NCBI GenBank assembly: GCA_033032865.1
Contig: JAWHQI010000064.1
Coordinates: 3,410,001-3,474,000, forward strand
Direction of reading: 5' to 3'
Origin: Dactylorhiza incarnata
Lineage: Eukaryota > Streptophyta > Magnoliopsida > Asparagales > Orchidaceae
Length of the DNA: 64,000 nucleotides
Part shown: positions 23,072 through 35,542 of the stretch, one piece after another
Position numbering within the stretch: position 1 is the stretch's first letter
Layout of the letters: each line of letters begins with the position of its first letter
Made by a program: the position numbers and the translations under genes
The notes under the pieces: generated by a model
The model's database searches: none
Told to the model about the DNA's origin: nothing
What the model saw: the letters and a program-made list of their open reading frames with translations, nothing else

Positions 23072-25230
23072 TGTTACCGTTGAAAGGTTTGCTAGGGCTA
23101 GAGAGAGAAACGACATTGCATTATACGATTAATACGAACAAGATACAGTCGAGAGACAAGCTCCCGCCAACTCTTAGAGGCTGCACCCTCCAAAGAATTT
23201 ATCTCTAATGAGAGCCCAAACTTCAACTAGCCAAAAGGATATCCAAACACACATACCCCTCCCCCTTATATAGATGAGGGAGGGCAACACAATTACACAA
23301 TATGTTAAGTAATACAATTAATAATAATTAATAATAATTAATAATAATTAATCAACATTAATTAATTTATACTAATTAATTAAGGGTGGTGTTAAAGGCA
23401 AACCAGAATTGGCTATTGGCAAACCAATTTCTATGAGTTATTACACGCCTTTTGAAAATACTCTTTGTACATGCATTTTTAGGAAAAGTGTTCAACACGA
23501 AAATTGTAGATCTCGTCGAGATCTAGAACACTTTTCCTAAAAATGCACGCACAAGGCGTATTGTCGCCCTGATCTTAACTATAGCGAAATTTTTGAAAAT
23601 ACGCCTTGTACATGCATTTTAGGAAAAGTGTTCAACACGAAAGTTGTAGATCTCGATGAGATCTACAATTATCGTGTTGAACACTTTTCCTAAAAATGCT
23701 TGTAAAAAGCGTATTTTCAAAAGGCGCGTAATAACTCATAGAAATTGGTTTGCCAATAGCCAATTCTGGTTTGCCTTTAACAACACCCTTAATTAAAAGA
23801 TGAAAGTATCACGACGGCTTCCATAAGCGCTTCCATGACTCCCGCGAAGCAGTGTACTCGGGCGAATCTATCGTCGTAACACTATTCCGCTCTTGAAACT
23901 TGACCTTGTCCCCAAGGTCAAGGTTAGAAGATTTGTTGGGGTCTTTAAAAATGTCGGCAGCGGGTATAATCGAAAAAAACGACGGCGGAATGGAGTAATA
24001 AGGATGATTAAAAGAAGTGGTTAGGGGAATGGGCTGTATCGTGGGTGTAAGGGTGAGTGCACGAGGAAAGAAAAAAATTAATGGGATGGGGATAAAGTTG
24101 CAGGCTGGCAGTAGGCCATTGAGTGGTGTGCCCAATAACTGTCATGAGAGGGGCTACATGAAGGGTGAATAAGACATGACGTAGAGTTCGTGTGGTCGTG
24201 TGAAGGGAATGGGCTGCAGGAAGGAGAAAAGGCTGGAGGCAAATGAGAAATGTCGGGAAGGGAGGACGACAGCTGGCGTTAGGTAGCAGAAGAAAGGAAG
24301 AAGGATACGGTTGTGCGCAGGTTCGTCGTCGAAGGAGAGCGCCAATTCCTCTAGGTAACGAGGCCAACGAAGTAGCCACGGGGAAGTCTTGGAATCTAGG
24401 TCGCAGGGGGTCCTTGTTGGCAGCGCGCGGTACGGCGACATATGTTCCGGTGCAAGCAGTTCGGCGGCCAGATCCACGACGTGGCTAGGGAGGTGTCAAA
24501 GACAGTAACTGACGGGAGGTGCGTCGACTAAGTCCTCGCACTGAGTTGAAAACAGTTGTGTGAGCACTGTGAGTGACGAAGTCTGGGAGTTGGGAGTGAT
24601 GCAGTCGAACCAGAACTGAGTTGCTGCGGACGGGGGTGCCACAGGAGGAGCGTCGACGAACTCGTTGTCGTTTGTTGTTGAAGGAGGTGCCGCCAGTGAG
24701 GAAGCCGCATGTATTGCCCGATTGGCCTGGTTGCTGCAAAAAAGGGCGATGATGTCGTGAAGCTGGGTTGTAGTCTGAGCGAAGTGGTTGTTGACGGAGG
24801 CGTTGGTACCCGACGGCTGAAAGGGCGCAGACGGAGGCCGACAGGTCGGACCATTGTTACTGATGAATAATTTGCTAGGGCTAGAGAGCGAACGACATTG
24901 CATTATACGATTAATACAAACAAGATACAGTCTGGAGACAAGCTCCCGCCAACTCTTGTAGACTGGGTCCTCCAAAGAATTTCTCTCTAATGAGAGCCTA
25001 AACTTCATCTAGCCAAAAGGATACCCCAATACACGTACCCCTCCCCCTTATATAGATGGCGGAGAGCAACACAATTACAAAATATTTTAAGTAATACAAT
25101 TAATTTAATTAATTAATAATAATAATTAATCAATACTAATTAATTACAAGATGAAATCATCACGGCGGCTGTCATAAGCGTCCATGATTCCTGCGAGGCG
25201 GTGTACTCGGGCGGATGTATCGTCGTAACA
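23072..25230 (-). mobile_element. Small non-autonomous LTR retrotransposon inside the gypsy remnant
   Basis: Similar LTRs lie at 23072-23881 (about 397 bp once its MITE and the MITE's target duplication are removed) and 24855-25230 (376 bp). Both start TGTTAC and end GTAACA. GTAAG (23067-23071) and GTGAG (25231-25235) form a five-base target duplication with one change. The minus-strand primer site TGGTCCGACCTGT sits at 24841-24853 beside the right LTR. The interior is only about 1 kb and has no pol. The frame 24496-25008 starts inside the LTR and is Ser/Pro/Thr-rich without gag motifs. This is an internally reduced element that depends on another for movement. Confidence 0.75.
23384..23788. 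mobile_element. 405-bp hairpin-rich MITE inside the left LTR
   Basis: Near-perfect terminal inverted repeats of about 75 bp begin GGGTGGTGTTAAAGGC and end with its complement TTTAACAACACCC. They are flanked by the 8-bp duplication TTAATTAA (23376-23383 and 23789-23796). Inside are two further hairpins built on TTTAGGAAAAGTGTTCAACA. The 8-bp duplication fits hAT-type transposition, though the AT-rich site makes this uncertain. Confidence 0.75.
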
Positions 25231-25235
25231 GTGAG

Positions 25236-26510
25236 CCCAGAAGCGGCTGGGGTAGAGTCGTCACGACTGGATGGTCCCCAATAACCCGTTTTAACTAAGA
25301 GACGTGAAACACTGGGTGGATGCGACTGTCTGGTGGAAGGGGAGGTGGTATGCAGTGGTAACAACACGTGCTACAATCTCAATCAGGCTGTAGAATTTGG
25401 TTGCGAGCTTGGAGTGGGCCTGCTTTTCACTAAAATATGGCGGTGCGGCCGAAGCTTGATGAACACGATATATCCTCTTCAATGAATTGGACATCTCAAC
25501 GGTGGTGGTTGACAAATGCAACCATCCGGTCCTCCGCGCGCTGAAGATGTTGGCGCAGCTGGAGAAGTATGGAGTCGTGATCATAGAGTAGATCAGGCAA
25601 GGACGCCACGACGCATTCGCCTGGGAGAGTGCGCTTGGGGAATGACGGGGGTCTACCATAGACCGACTCGAACAGAGTGATGCTGTAACTGGTGTGGAAA
25701 GAGGTGTTGTAAGAGTACTCGACCCAGGATAGCCAATCCACCCATGACCGCGGGTGGTCGCACATAGAACATCAGAGACAGGTTTCCAAGAAACGATTCA
25801 TCACCTTGGAATGCCTGTCTGTCTGAGGGTGGTAAGTTGTACTCATATGAAGCTGGGTGCCCTACATCTTTAACATCGAATGCCTAAAAGATCTCTGGAA
25901 TATAGGGTCGCGATCGCGCACGATGGAGCGAGGGAACCCATGCAATCAGACCACCTCATTAATGAAAGATGCGACAACCACTGGTGCAGTAAATGAGTGT
26001 CTGAGGGGATGGAAGCAGGTGTATTTGGATATACGATCCACGACCATTAATATGCAATCCCACATCTTGGAGTGAGGGAGATTGGAAATAAAATCCATGG
26101 AGATATCCTCCCAGATTCAAATCAGAATAGGAAGTGGCTGAAGGAGGCCCCCAACAAAAGTGGTCTCGTACTTGGCACGCTGACACGACAAGAAGGCTTC
26201 CTCAAATGTTTTGACCCGTTGGAACATGCTGGGCGAATTCAGAGACGCCGCGAGGCGGTGGTATGTCCAAAAGGCACCTACGTGGCCGCCGCCTCTAGGG
26301 TCGAGTGAAACTCTGCGAGGAGGTGTGAGATGAGCTGAGATGAAGCTGAGAGCACCAAATGGATGTGATGGTGGAAGCGATCCTCTACGAGACTATATGG
26401 TAGTCGAGCGGTGGTATCCTCTCGTAATGCAACAACAATCGATAGGAGTGGGTTGACGACAATCTCGCGCTGGAGGAGAGATGCATTCTCCCATACTGGT
26501 CGCGCAATAT
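25236..26510 (-). pseudogene. Ty3/gypsy integrase remnant
   Basis: Minus-strand translation shows the zinc-finger region near 26330-26200 (GHVGAF, then CQRAKYETTFVG), WEDISMDFI near 26090, VDRISKYTCFHPL, WLHGFPRSIV, and HMSTTYHPQTDRHSKVMNR near 25840. It ends with WVDWLSWVEYSYNTSFHTS and YGRPP (25496-25765). These are the integrase core and C-terminus of a gypsy pol. Stops and frameshifts are frequent. It continues 22865-23066 across the inserted LTR element. Confidence 0.8.
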
Positions 26511-26513
26511 CTG

Positions 26514-28000
26514 CTAAGCTAGCAATTTGTGGTTGTCAAGATCAGTTGGCCGTGGAGCGTCATCAGTAGGGGGTAACTGTCTCAGGATATCAGACCGATG
26601 ACGACTGTGAGTGTATACACGGTGAGGAGGAGGTGCCAGTGTTGGGAGCACAGGAGGTAGTGTTGGGAGCAGGGGAGGTGTGTTGTTGTTGATAGGAACA
26701 TTATGATGCGGGATAGCATATGGGAAGTTATTACGAGGAGTCGAGGAGTAGAATGGTTGATCCTCAAGGAAGGTGACATCAGTGGATGTAACTGTTTTCC
26801 GATCAATGGGAGAGTAACGCATATAACCCTTCTGTGCGCGAGATTACCCAACAAACATATACTTGGTAGCGCGTGAGGCCAATTTATCCATCGTAGGGCC
26901 AAATTGATGGACAAAGCGAACACTTCTGAAGACACGAGGAGTCACGGGGAAGAGAGGTGTTGAAGGAAAGAGAATGAAGAATGACGTCATAAAGTTGAGA
27001 ATGAACGTTGACATGCAATTAATTAAATATCATGCGGTGGAGACTGCGAAGTGCCAATAGATCTTAGAGAGCTGCATTTGAAACATAAGGGAGCGGATAA
27101 CCTCGAGGAGGTGACAGTTCTTCCGCTCGGCCACACCATTTTGTTGTGGTGTATATGCACGGGATATTTGGTAGATAATACCCAACATATTGCAAGTTTC
27201 CTGGAAGTTGTGGCTCATATATTCACACGCATTATCGGTTCGTAGTATTTTAATTGAGCACGAGAATTGAGTATGGGTCTCAGTGATGAAGGAGCGAAAG
27301 AAATGTAGTAATTGAAAGCGATTACGAAACAAATACAGCCATGTCATTCGAGAATGATCATCAATAAATATAAGAAAGTAACGATATACAGATCAATTAG
27401 CAGTTTTATCAGGACCCCAAATGTCTGAATGAACTAAATCAAATGGAGAAGAACTCCTGGTACAATGAAGGGAGAAGATAAAGCGATGTTGTTTTTCGTA
27501 GATACAGGATTCACATGTAAATTTAGAAAAAGAAAAATCAAGAAGAGCTTACTGTAGGATAAGAAGAGAAGCATGGTCAAGACGCCAGTGCCAATCTACA
27601 GAAGTGACTGAGGAGAGAATCTGTTGGGAAGGTACAAAGTGTAGAGCCCATTTGACTGTCGTCCTCTACCAATGATATTCTGCATCCATCGATCCTGCAC
27701 CGCAAGGAAGAACAAGAAAAGGTGATGAAGTAGTCATGATCATGAGTAAGACGACTAACATAGAGGATATTAAATTGTGAGCCATGAACATGAAGTACAG
27801 AGCGGAGAGAGATAGATAGAGTAAGAGACACATCTTCAAATATGCAGTCCAGAGTGGTTTCTTCATTGGCCGCAACGATAAACTTGGGACAAGCATAGTT
27901 TGTTTACCGAGAAGATTTCTGCGGAGTAATGTGATTTGTGGCCCCGGAGTCCATAATCTAAGAGAGACTATAGGAAAAACATGATATACTACCTTCATTG
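26514..28000 (-). pseudogene. Ty1/copia protease, integrase and linker remnant
   Basis: In minus-strand order: protease motif MDSGATNHIT (about 27965-27920), a decayed GAG-pre-integrase region, the integrase core with LRTDNACEY, TPQQNGVAERKN and IYWHFAVSTA (27347-27030), then the integrase-RT linker with MRYSPIDRKTVTSTDVTFLE (about 26822-26760). Many stops and frameshifts occur. RT and RNase H are absent. Confidence 0.85.
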
Positions 28001-28418
28001 GAGATAGAGGCGGCGAAGCCGGAAGTCAGAGTAAGCAGCCCTCGTAGATGCTGGAGTTCCTCTCACAAGGTGTCAATGTCAGAGCGGGATGTGGTAGGAA
28101 CTTCCATCCACCGATGGAGAAGCATGGTGCTGAGGATTGGAAGGTTGCAACGGGAACTCATGTTTCGAGGAGAAAGTACGGTGGCAAGGATGTGTTCCGA
28201 TTTAGAGAGAATTTGTGGCGAGTTCCTTAGGAAGAAACACCTCAATGGGATGATTCCCAATACTTACTTAGCTGAGACGCATAAAACATAGGTGGATGCG
28301 ACTACGATCCAAAGTTAAATATGATAAACGACTGACCCAATGTGCTCAAGTACCCAATGTGTGGCTTGAGTTTGACAAAAATGAATCAATGGAAGCAAAT
28401 GAGATGTTGTAGGTTTGT

Positions 28419-28990
28419 TTATTCGGCCTTTGGATCTTTTGTTATGCCCTCTGAAGTTCGACCACAACAACAAAAAATGCGATCAATCAAGTGGGCGTCC
28501 ACTGCCACATCGTAACACTCATTAGGCATGTTGTAAGGAATCATCGAGGGTGAGTGACCATAAACAATTTGAAATGGAGATGTGTCTGTTATGGATTGGT
28601 GGACATATTGCAGAAGAACTCGGCTCATGGTATTTAGGTGACCAAGTGTTTGGATAGATCGGCGGCGCAACAACACAATTATCCATTTAGGAACGATTGG
28701 AGAAGCGCAACTGTAATTTTGTGCTACTTGCTTTTAGGAACCTCTCGCAAGAAGGTGCTCATGAAGATTGGCCTACGATCACTAACAATAGATTTAGGGA
28801 ACCCATGTAAACGAATGACTACACTTACAAAGTTGGTGGCGACCAAAATGGACTTGAAGGGATGTCGAAGAGAAAGAGACTGTCCATACTTCAAAAGATG
28901 ATCTATGACGACAAAGCCATGGGATCAAGGCCACATGATATCCTCCTAAATAGCTTCAGGCAATTGAAGAAGTTGCAATAGGTCGACTTA
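28419..28990 (-). pseudogene. Second Ty3/gypsy integrase remnant
   Basis: Minus-strand segments include EDIMWP, VVIDHLLKYGQSLSL, VIRLHGFPKSIVSDRRPIF and, at 28419-28676, YVHQSITDTSPFQIVYGHSP. This is a gypsy integrase core and C-terminus, distinct from the copy at 25236-26510. It is interrupted on the right by the Sirevirus-like insertion at 29061. Confidence 0.75.
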
Positions 28991-29060
28991 CACCATAGTT
29001 TCATACTTAGCCAGCTGACAACCGTATTTACGTCTGCGACAGTACTTTCGGTTGCGGTAG

Positions 29061-30217
29061 TGTTGGAACACGGTTTTCCGCATCCCTTTAGTTTGAGAAT
29101 AACAAATCCTACTTGTATTTGATCTAGTTTGTCATTGTGTTTTTAGTATGCATGATTGAACAAAGATGACACTCAGATGCTGTGTTGGTCTGGACTTGCT
29201 CAAGTACTGAAAAGAAAGGATGTGGCCTAACGCCAGGCGTTAGAGACAACGCCGACATTGACCCTCAATCCCACCAATATGAAAATACTATGGTGGGAAG
29301 TTGTCGTGATTGCAGGTGCATTTTGAGAATGAATTAACCTAACGCCATCGTTAGCCTTAACGCCAGCGTTAGAGTTGCCTAAAATAAAATGTTTCCAATG
29401 ATGCAATATCTCCTTCCTGGATTGTGGATTCGAGCCATCAAAACAATTCTAAGCTGAATTAACGTCAGGCGTTAACCCTAACGCCGACGTTGGCTACCTC
29501 TCCTATAAATATGTGGCATTCATTCTATTCAATTGATGAACTCAAGGAGCCCTATTCCAGCACTCTGAATTATTTTGGAGGGCCGTATTTTCAGACCACA
29601 ATGATCTCCCATTCAATTTCAAGAGAAGGAATCAAAGGTGGTTTGGATCAAACGCTAACTCAACGCGAAGAACGTACGCTTCGACTTCAACGATCTTCAG
29701 CGATTCTTCGTCGTCTCCTTCAGATTTCCTCATAGGGAGTTTTATATTTCTTTCATATTTTTGTAGCACCGTTTATCTTTGTGTTCGGTTTGTGAATTCG
29801 ACGCGGTTGTTGGCGACTAGGTTCGTATGCGTCTTAGGGGGAATTCGCCACAAGGTGACTAAGTCTAGGGCTTAGATCTATGGGGTGCCCGAGGCCTTTT
29901 TGGGGATAGAGAGTCTTGAAGCCGTATCTGAGGAAAGATTAGCTAAAGCCAATCTGTTTTTGGGAGAATAGTCGGTATAGAAAATAAAAAGAGTTTTAAT
30001 ATTTTTGCTTTGATTTCTAGCGTCATAGAAGTCTAATTTTGTAATCAATTTTATAAATGATAATCATGTCTTTTCTTGTTCTATAAAATTGATTTGTTTT
30101 TCAATTTCTAGCACTTTACTTTTTTATTTCATATAAAATATTAAAAGTTTTCCATTAAATCTTAAAATTTCTAAAACCCTTATTCACTCCCCTCTAAGGG
30201 CGCCTTAAGATCCAATA
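29061..30217 (+). repeat. 5' LTR of the Sirevirus-like element
   Basis: About 1157 bp, ending AGATCCAATA just before the primer site. It contains several AACGCC...GGCGTTA inverted words (29232-29500) and CCTATAAATATG, a TATA-like box, near 29503. Confidence 0.8.
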
Positions 30218-31447
30218 AGTGGTATCAGAGCTAGGTTATTCCAAAACAGTTTCACCACCGGGAATAATGACGCTTCATGATCATTATCTCGCTTCTACTA
30301 GTGAGGAGAAATTTTATATAAATGAAAAATCACTATCACCTCCTATATTTGAAGGGAAAAATTATAAGGGGTGAAAAATTCTAATGAAAACTTTCTTAAG
30401 TATTTAGATATAGAAGTTTTGAATATTACTACTAAAAAACCCCCAAGTATTCTGAATAAAAATGAAATGATTTTAAATTCAAAAGCTATGAATAATTTAT
30501 TTTGTACAATATTACAAGATATTTTTAAACTAGTTTATTGCTTTCCTATTGCTTACAAAATTTGAAAATTCTTTGATGAAATTTACAGCCTTCCTCATAT
30601 AAGTATGAATTAAGCGCAAGAATTGTAGAACTTGCTAGATTGCTCAAGTATTCGAGAAAGCTCCTCTCTTGATGGATCCATGGAATGCACATCAAGCGGA
30701 AGGGAAGATGACAAATCATCAATGGAAAAGGAATGTCAAGAAGAAGAAGATGTTAAAGGAACTGTATTTTCAAACCTTGCCCTATCCGATAGCATTGTAA
30801 GCAAAACAAATTCCTCTCTTCTTATTTCAACGTCTATTTCTACATTGAAAATGTTTCACCTTATATAAAATATAATGAAACATTATAAAATTGAAATTAA
30901 ATAGATGGATGAAACATTTGAAGAATTAAGAAATAATTATAAAACTCATATTGATTCTATTGTTACCACTCTTAAAAATAACACAATCGCTTATAATAAA
31001 GCTAAACATAATCTCAAGATTAAGAACAATTAATTAGAAACAAAATCAACTTGCTTAAGGAAATTATAAATAAAAACTCACAACACATAAATCCACAATA
31101 TCAAGCAAAATCCAAAAACAAGTTGAATATGAATTTCCATATCTTGACTAAGCCAAATAATGGGAGTGAAAAACACAAAGTATTTGTAAATCAAAATCCC
31201 AATCACTACATTTACAAAATCATTTTTCTCCCAACTTAAAACCAGATTTCCATAAATTTCTTATAAAATATATTTTCAATAATCATTACAATTATAATCC
31301 TAAAGATAAACACAATGGAAATTTGATGCTTAAAAATAAAATTAAACCAAGTTTTGAATTGAGACTCATTCTTAAGAATGACACATTAATTCCACTTGAA
31401 AGGGCTCACTCATCCTTTTTTCCCCAAAAGTCAACACGATGTATTTG
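30218..31447 (+). pseudogene. Decayed gag region of the Sirevirus-like element
   Basis: After the primer site, ATGACGCTTCATGATC opens a frame that reads EEKFYINEKSLSPPIFEGKNY, then hits TGA. PP.F.G.NY is the start of copia gag. Later pieces (LRNNYKTHIDSIV; NKLNMNFHILTKPNN) look like diverged Sirevirus gag. AT-rich drift and stops are everywhere. Confidence 0.6.
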
Positions 31448-31452
31448 AGTAC

Positions 31453-34094
31453 TGTTACGGATCACGTATTATGATTGTACCGCGCATTATTATCTAGGTG
31501 TTTAGTTGTCATCTTTATGTAGAGGCCTCGAGCTCCGGGTCTACTATTAAGTGTCATCATCATTATCATGTCTTATTATATGTTATAGCCTATATAAAGG
31601 CATTAGGGGTGTTGTATGAAGGCAAGCAAGAAGAATTCTAGTTCCCATCTTATATGTGAGGTCCTGGTTGCTCTCTCCTCCAACGAGCAAGCTCCGCTTA
31701 GGCAGCTGCGGTCATGACTCCATAATACTCCATACCCCGCATCTCCACCTCCGACCACTCATTCGGCGATCTCCGACCAAGGCCCATAACAACTTGGTAT
31801 CAGAGCGACCGGTCCTCTTCCGCTACACACAACACATCCACGTCCTCCTTGTTCCAGTCGCTCACTCTCAGAAATCGACGACTCCTGATTTCGTTCCGCT
31901 TCAGCGACATCCCCGCACGATCTGTCAATCCACATCGTCTGCTTCCATCCGCACACAACCAGCGAGCGCTCTCCTGCGGGCTCTCGTCAAACTCAACAGT
32001 TTTTCTCGTGGAGCCCTCTGTCGTATCGAACCAGCGTGCTTCTTCAGCGCTCTCCTGCGGGCTCTTCGCAACTTCTCATCGTCCCTTCCGTTCAGAGCCT
32101 GCGCCCATCTTGTCGACAGCTGGCCTCCCTCACCGCCTGTGCGAGATCCTCGCCAACCAGACGCTGGCCGCCTGCTTTGACACCCACCGCCCAAACAACG
32201 CTCTTCCAGCGCTTACGCCTCTCGACGTCCATTCCGACGCTTCCCTCTGCGCCTCCGGGCATCCCCATCATGTCGAGTCCATCTCCTGCGGGCCTCTTCG
32301 TTTTGATCGACTGACGCCTCATCTCCTGCGGGCCTCTTCCTCACCTGCACGCACGCGTCCGCCGCTTCCTTCGCGCCGCCCACACCCTTTTTTTTATCGA
32401 GCCCAGCGCCTGTCTCTTCAGCCCCACCCACACACCTTCTCTTTCGATTTCCGTTTTCTTTTATTTTTCTTTCTGGCATCCATTTCCTCTCTCTTCCAGC
32501 TGTCCCACGTCAAAATTCCACATCTTGTCCTTAATTATCTTCCTATCCCGCCGACTTCCATAGTCCCCATTCCCATTCCCATCAACCCCTAACCCTTTTT
32601 TTATTTTCTTTCATTTATCTCTTCCTAGCCGCACACCCAACTATTCACCGGCTCATTATTATTTGAAAATATTGGGCGCACCGGTGGCACCCGTGGCCAC
32701 TCCCACTCATCCGACTCGGCGCATTTCAAACGCCATGTCACCCACTCCTCATCTCGCACTATGGGTGACTCATCCGACCAACTAAATCAGATTATGACCA
32801 TGCTGCAGGCCGTCATTGCACAACATGCCGCACAAACTGCACTCACGGAACGACAACAGGAGGCCATTACTGCGCTCTCCAAGCGCCTTGATGATCTTTC
32901 TACCACCCCCGCACACGATCGTACAAGCAGCAGTCAGGCACCGCCACTTCTCCGCCAAGCCCCATCACTGACCGCCCACGTGCCACCACCACCATTCCCC
33001 GCGCACCCAGTCGCTGCTATTGAACCACGCTACACCAGATTAGAATTTCCAACCTATGATGGGAAAAGTGATCCCTTGTGCTGGCTCACCAAATGTGAGC
33101 AATTCTTCGGCCACCAACAAACTCCGGCAGCAGACCGAATCCATCTAGCATCTTTCCATCTGCTCGACTCCGCTGTTTTGTGGGCCTCTCGACTTCCCAC
33201 TGATCGACCGAATCTGCTATGGGACAACTTCAAAAGGCTATGCAACTTGCGTTTTGGACCTCCTATCCGCAGCAACCCCCTCGGAGAACTCACATCTCTA
33301 CGACAAACGGGGTCAGTAGACGAGTACTAGGAACAATTTTGGCTTCTCTTGGCGCATGTTCCTCTTTCCCCGGATATGCAAGTCAACATTTTCACCGCTG
33401 GACTTCGCGAGCGCCTGCGACTGGATGTCGAGTTTGAGGCACCACCAAACTTAGTGACTGTTATGAGTCTGGCCCGGCTCTGCGATCATCGCCTCCAGCT
33501 AACACAGACGACCTACCCTTCTGCCACCAACATCGTTCAACAAGGTCGTATCGAGGGTCCTCCAGCCCCTCCGGTCCGCCGATTATCTCGGGCGGAGATG
33601 CTGCAACGACGCACCCATGAATTATGTTTTAATTGCGACGAGCAGTACACTTGCGGCCACAGGTGCAACCGGCTCTTCTATCTACACGTCGAGGACTCTG
33701 ACGACGAGGGCATCAATTAAAGCTTGAGGACAAGCTCTTTTTAGAGGAAGGGTGAGATGTTACGGATCACGTATTATGATTGTGCCGCGCATTATTATCT
33801 AGGTGTCTAGTTGTCATCTTTTTGTAGGGGCCTCGAGCTCCGGGTCTACTATTAGGTGTCATCATCATTATCATGTCTTATAAGTTGTAGCCTATATAAA
33901 GGCATTAGAGGTGTTGTATGAAGGCAAGCAAGAAGAATTCTAGTTCCCATCTTGTATGTGAGGTCTTGGTAGCACTCTCCTCCAACGAGCAAGCCCCGCT
34001 TAGGCAGCCACGGTCATGGCTCCATAGTATCTCCATACCCCGCATCTCCACCTCCGACCACTCATCCGGCGATCTCCGACCAAGGCCCATAACA
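31453..34094 (+). mobile_element. Gag-only LTR retrotransposon (TR-GAG type)
   Basis: LTRs at 31453-31791 (339 bp) and 33758-34094 (337 bp) begin TGTTACGGATC and end GGCCCATAACA. The 5-bp duplication AGTAC flanks them (31448-31452 and 34095-34099). The primer site TGGTATCAGAGC lies at 31795-31806. A purine tract (GAGGAAGGGTGAGA) precedes the right LTR. The 2.0-kb interior encodes only a gag, with no protease, RT, RNase H or integrase. The LTR pair differs at roughly 15-20 places by eye, so the insertion is not very recent. TR-GAG elements are a known non-autonomous class; assignment here rests on structure. Confidence 0.85.
32761..33720 (+). pseudogene. Gag protein of the TR-GAG element, one in-frame stop
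   Basis: A single frame of 320 codons is interrupted only by TAG at 33328-33330. The N-terminal part has a Gln/Ala-rich helix (MLQAVIAQHAAQTALTERQQ). The middle carries the retrotransposon gag core (FPTYDGKSDPLCWLTKCEQF, RQTGSVDEY). The end has a zinc knuckle, CFNCDEQYTCGHRC, of the CX2CX4HX4C type with altered spacing. Gag would coat element RNA in virus-like particles. Stop codon read-through or a recent mutation could explain the TAG; I favour mutation. Confidence 0.85.
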
Positions 34095-34099
34095 AGTAC

Positions 34100-35510
34100 C
34101 CAAAGGAACCATCTCACTTGGTCCTCTTTCGATACCTAAATCTCTTATTCATTAGGTATCATTAAATTGCATGAAGTAGAAACGAATCAAAATGAAAATC
34201 CATTACTCTACTTCATGACATGCTTAATTTCCCACCTTTTTATTTTATTTGGTTTGTTTTCTTAAGCCAAAACGCTATGGTCACTTTATATATATTTTGA
34301 AATATGACTTTATCACATAAAACCTAATGATCAATAAATCTAATTGAATAAATTTGAATTAAAAGTCATCATTTTTTCAAGTGACCTATCAATACTTTTT
34401 TGCTCTCATCTTTTTTAAATCCATTACTTATAAATAATTTATAAAGTGAATACTAAACTTAGTATGTTATATTGTCAAAACTAATATTTTCAAAAATATA
34501 TACATTTAAATAGGCTATTTAAGGGGGTTTTGGTTAAAATATAAAATGCGCAATTTTTTGTTTCTTTGTTTAATTTAGTTGTTGCATTTGATTGTCCCTA
34601 TCATATTAAAAAATATTCAAATTTCTGGAAAATTATTTTTTCCGCTTTAATTATCACTATCTTTACCTTTAAAAAGGTTTTATATGTTTTGGCATGTTTC
34701 TATAATTAAAAATAAAAATAAAAAGAATTCTCTCTTCCTTTTTGACTTGTACAATTTGTGTTTTGGTTTTTCACTTTTTGATCCAACATCCTTATGGTTA
34801 CTTTATGCATAATGCAATATGAATTAATCACCTTTCATAAGCTTAAAACTCTAATAAATCATATTGAAAGAAATTGAATAAGAGTCGTATCATTTCGAGT
34901 GACCTATTTTCTAGTTTGTATCATTGTTAAATCATTTGCCTACAAATGTCTTATATTATTATTATAAATTGAATATTAAATTTGTTATGTGATACTATAA
35001 AGGCTAATAAAGTTATTTTTAAAAAAAATTTAAACAAACTATTCAGGGGTCTTTGGTTGAAATATAAAATGTGCAACCTTTTATTTATTTGTTTTATTTC
35101 GTTGCTACATTTGTTTGGCTCTATCATATTAAACATTTCAAAGTAACCGAAAATGTTTTCTAATTATATTTGCATTCATTAATCACCATACAATCTTTCT
35201 CTTTAACATATTTGAAAAAGATGAATATGAATGTTCTCATAATACTTCACTTACAACATCATGAATAATTGATTATGAGTACTTAATTTTTGTGTTAAAG
35301 TAAATGATCATTTATAATAATCATGCAAAATCAAAAGATCTTTTAATTCAAACATTAAACATAATTGAAAAAGATCATATTGCTTTCAAAATATGTTTTG
35401 CGATCATAATTATTATATGAATGTATTATATAATGTGTTTGCATGTATCTCACTTGTATGCAGACCCTAAAATCAACTTGTACCAATAAGCACAAATCAA
35501 ATTGAATGTC
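34100..35510. other. Sirevirus-like interior between the two nested elements
   Basis: AT-rich DNA with repeated words such as CTATTTAAGGGGGTTTTGGT / CTATTCAGGGGTCTTTGGTT near 34515 and 35040. No protein domain can be read. Confidence 0.45.
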
Positions 35511-35542
35511 ACTTCTAATACGAACTTGAAAGAAAATGCTTG

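Noticed and set aside
31656..32592. Ser/Pro-rich frames upstream of the TR-GAG gag
   Set aside because: They lie in the LTR and leader of the element, in frames other than gag, and have low complexity.
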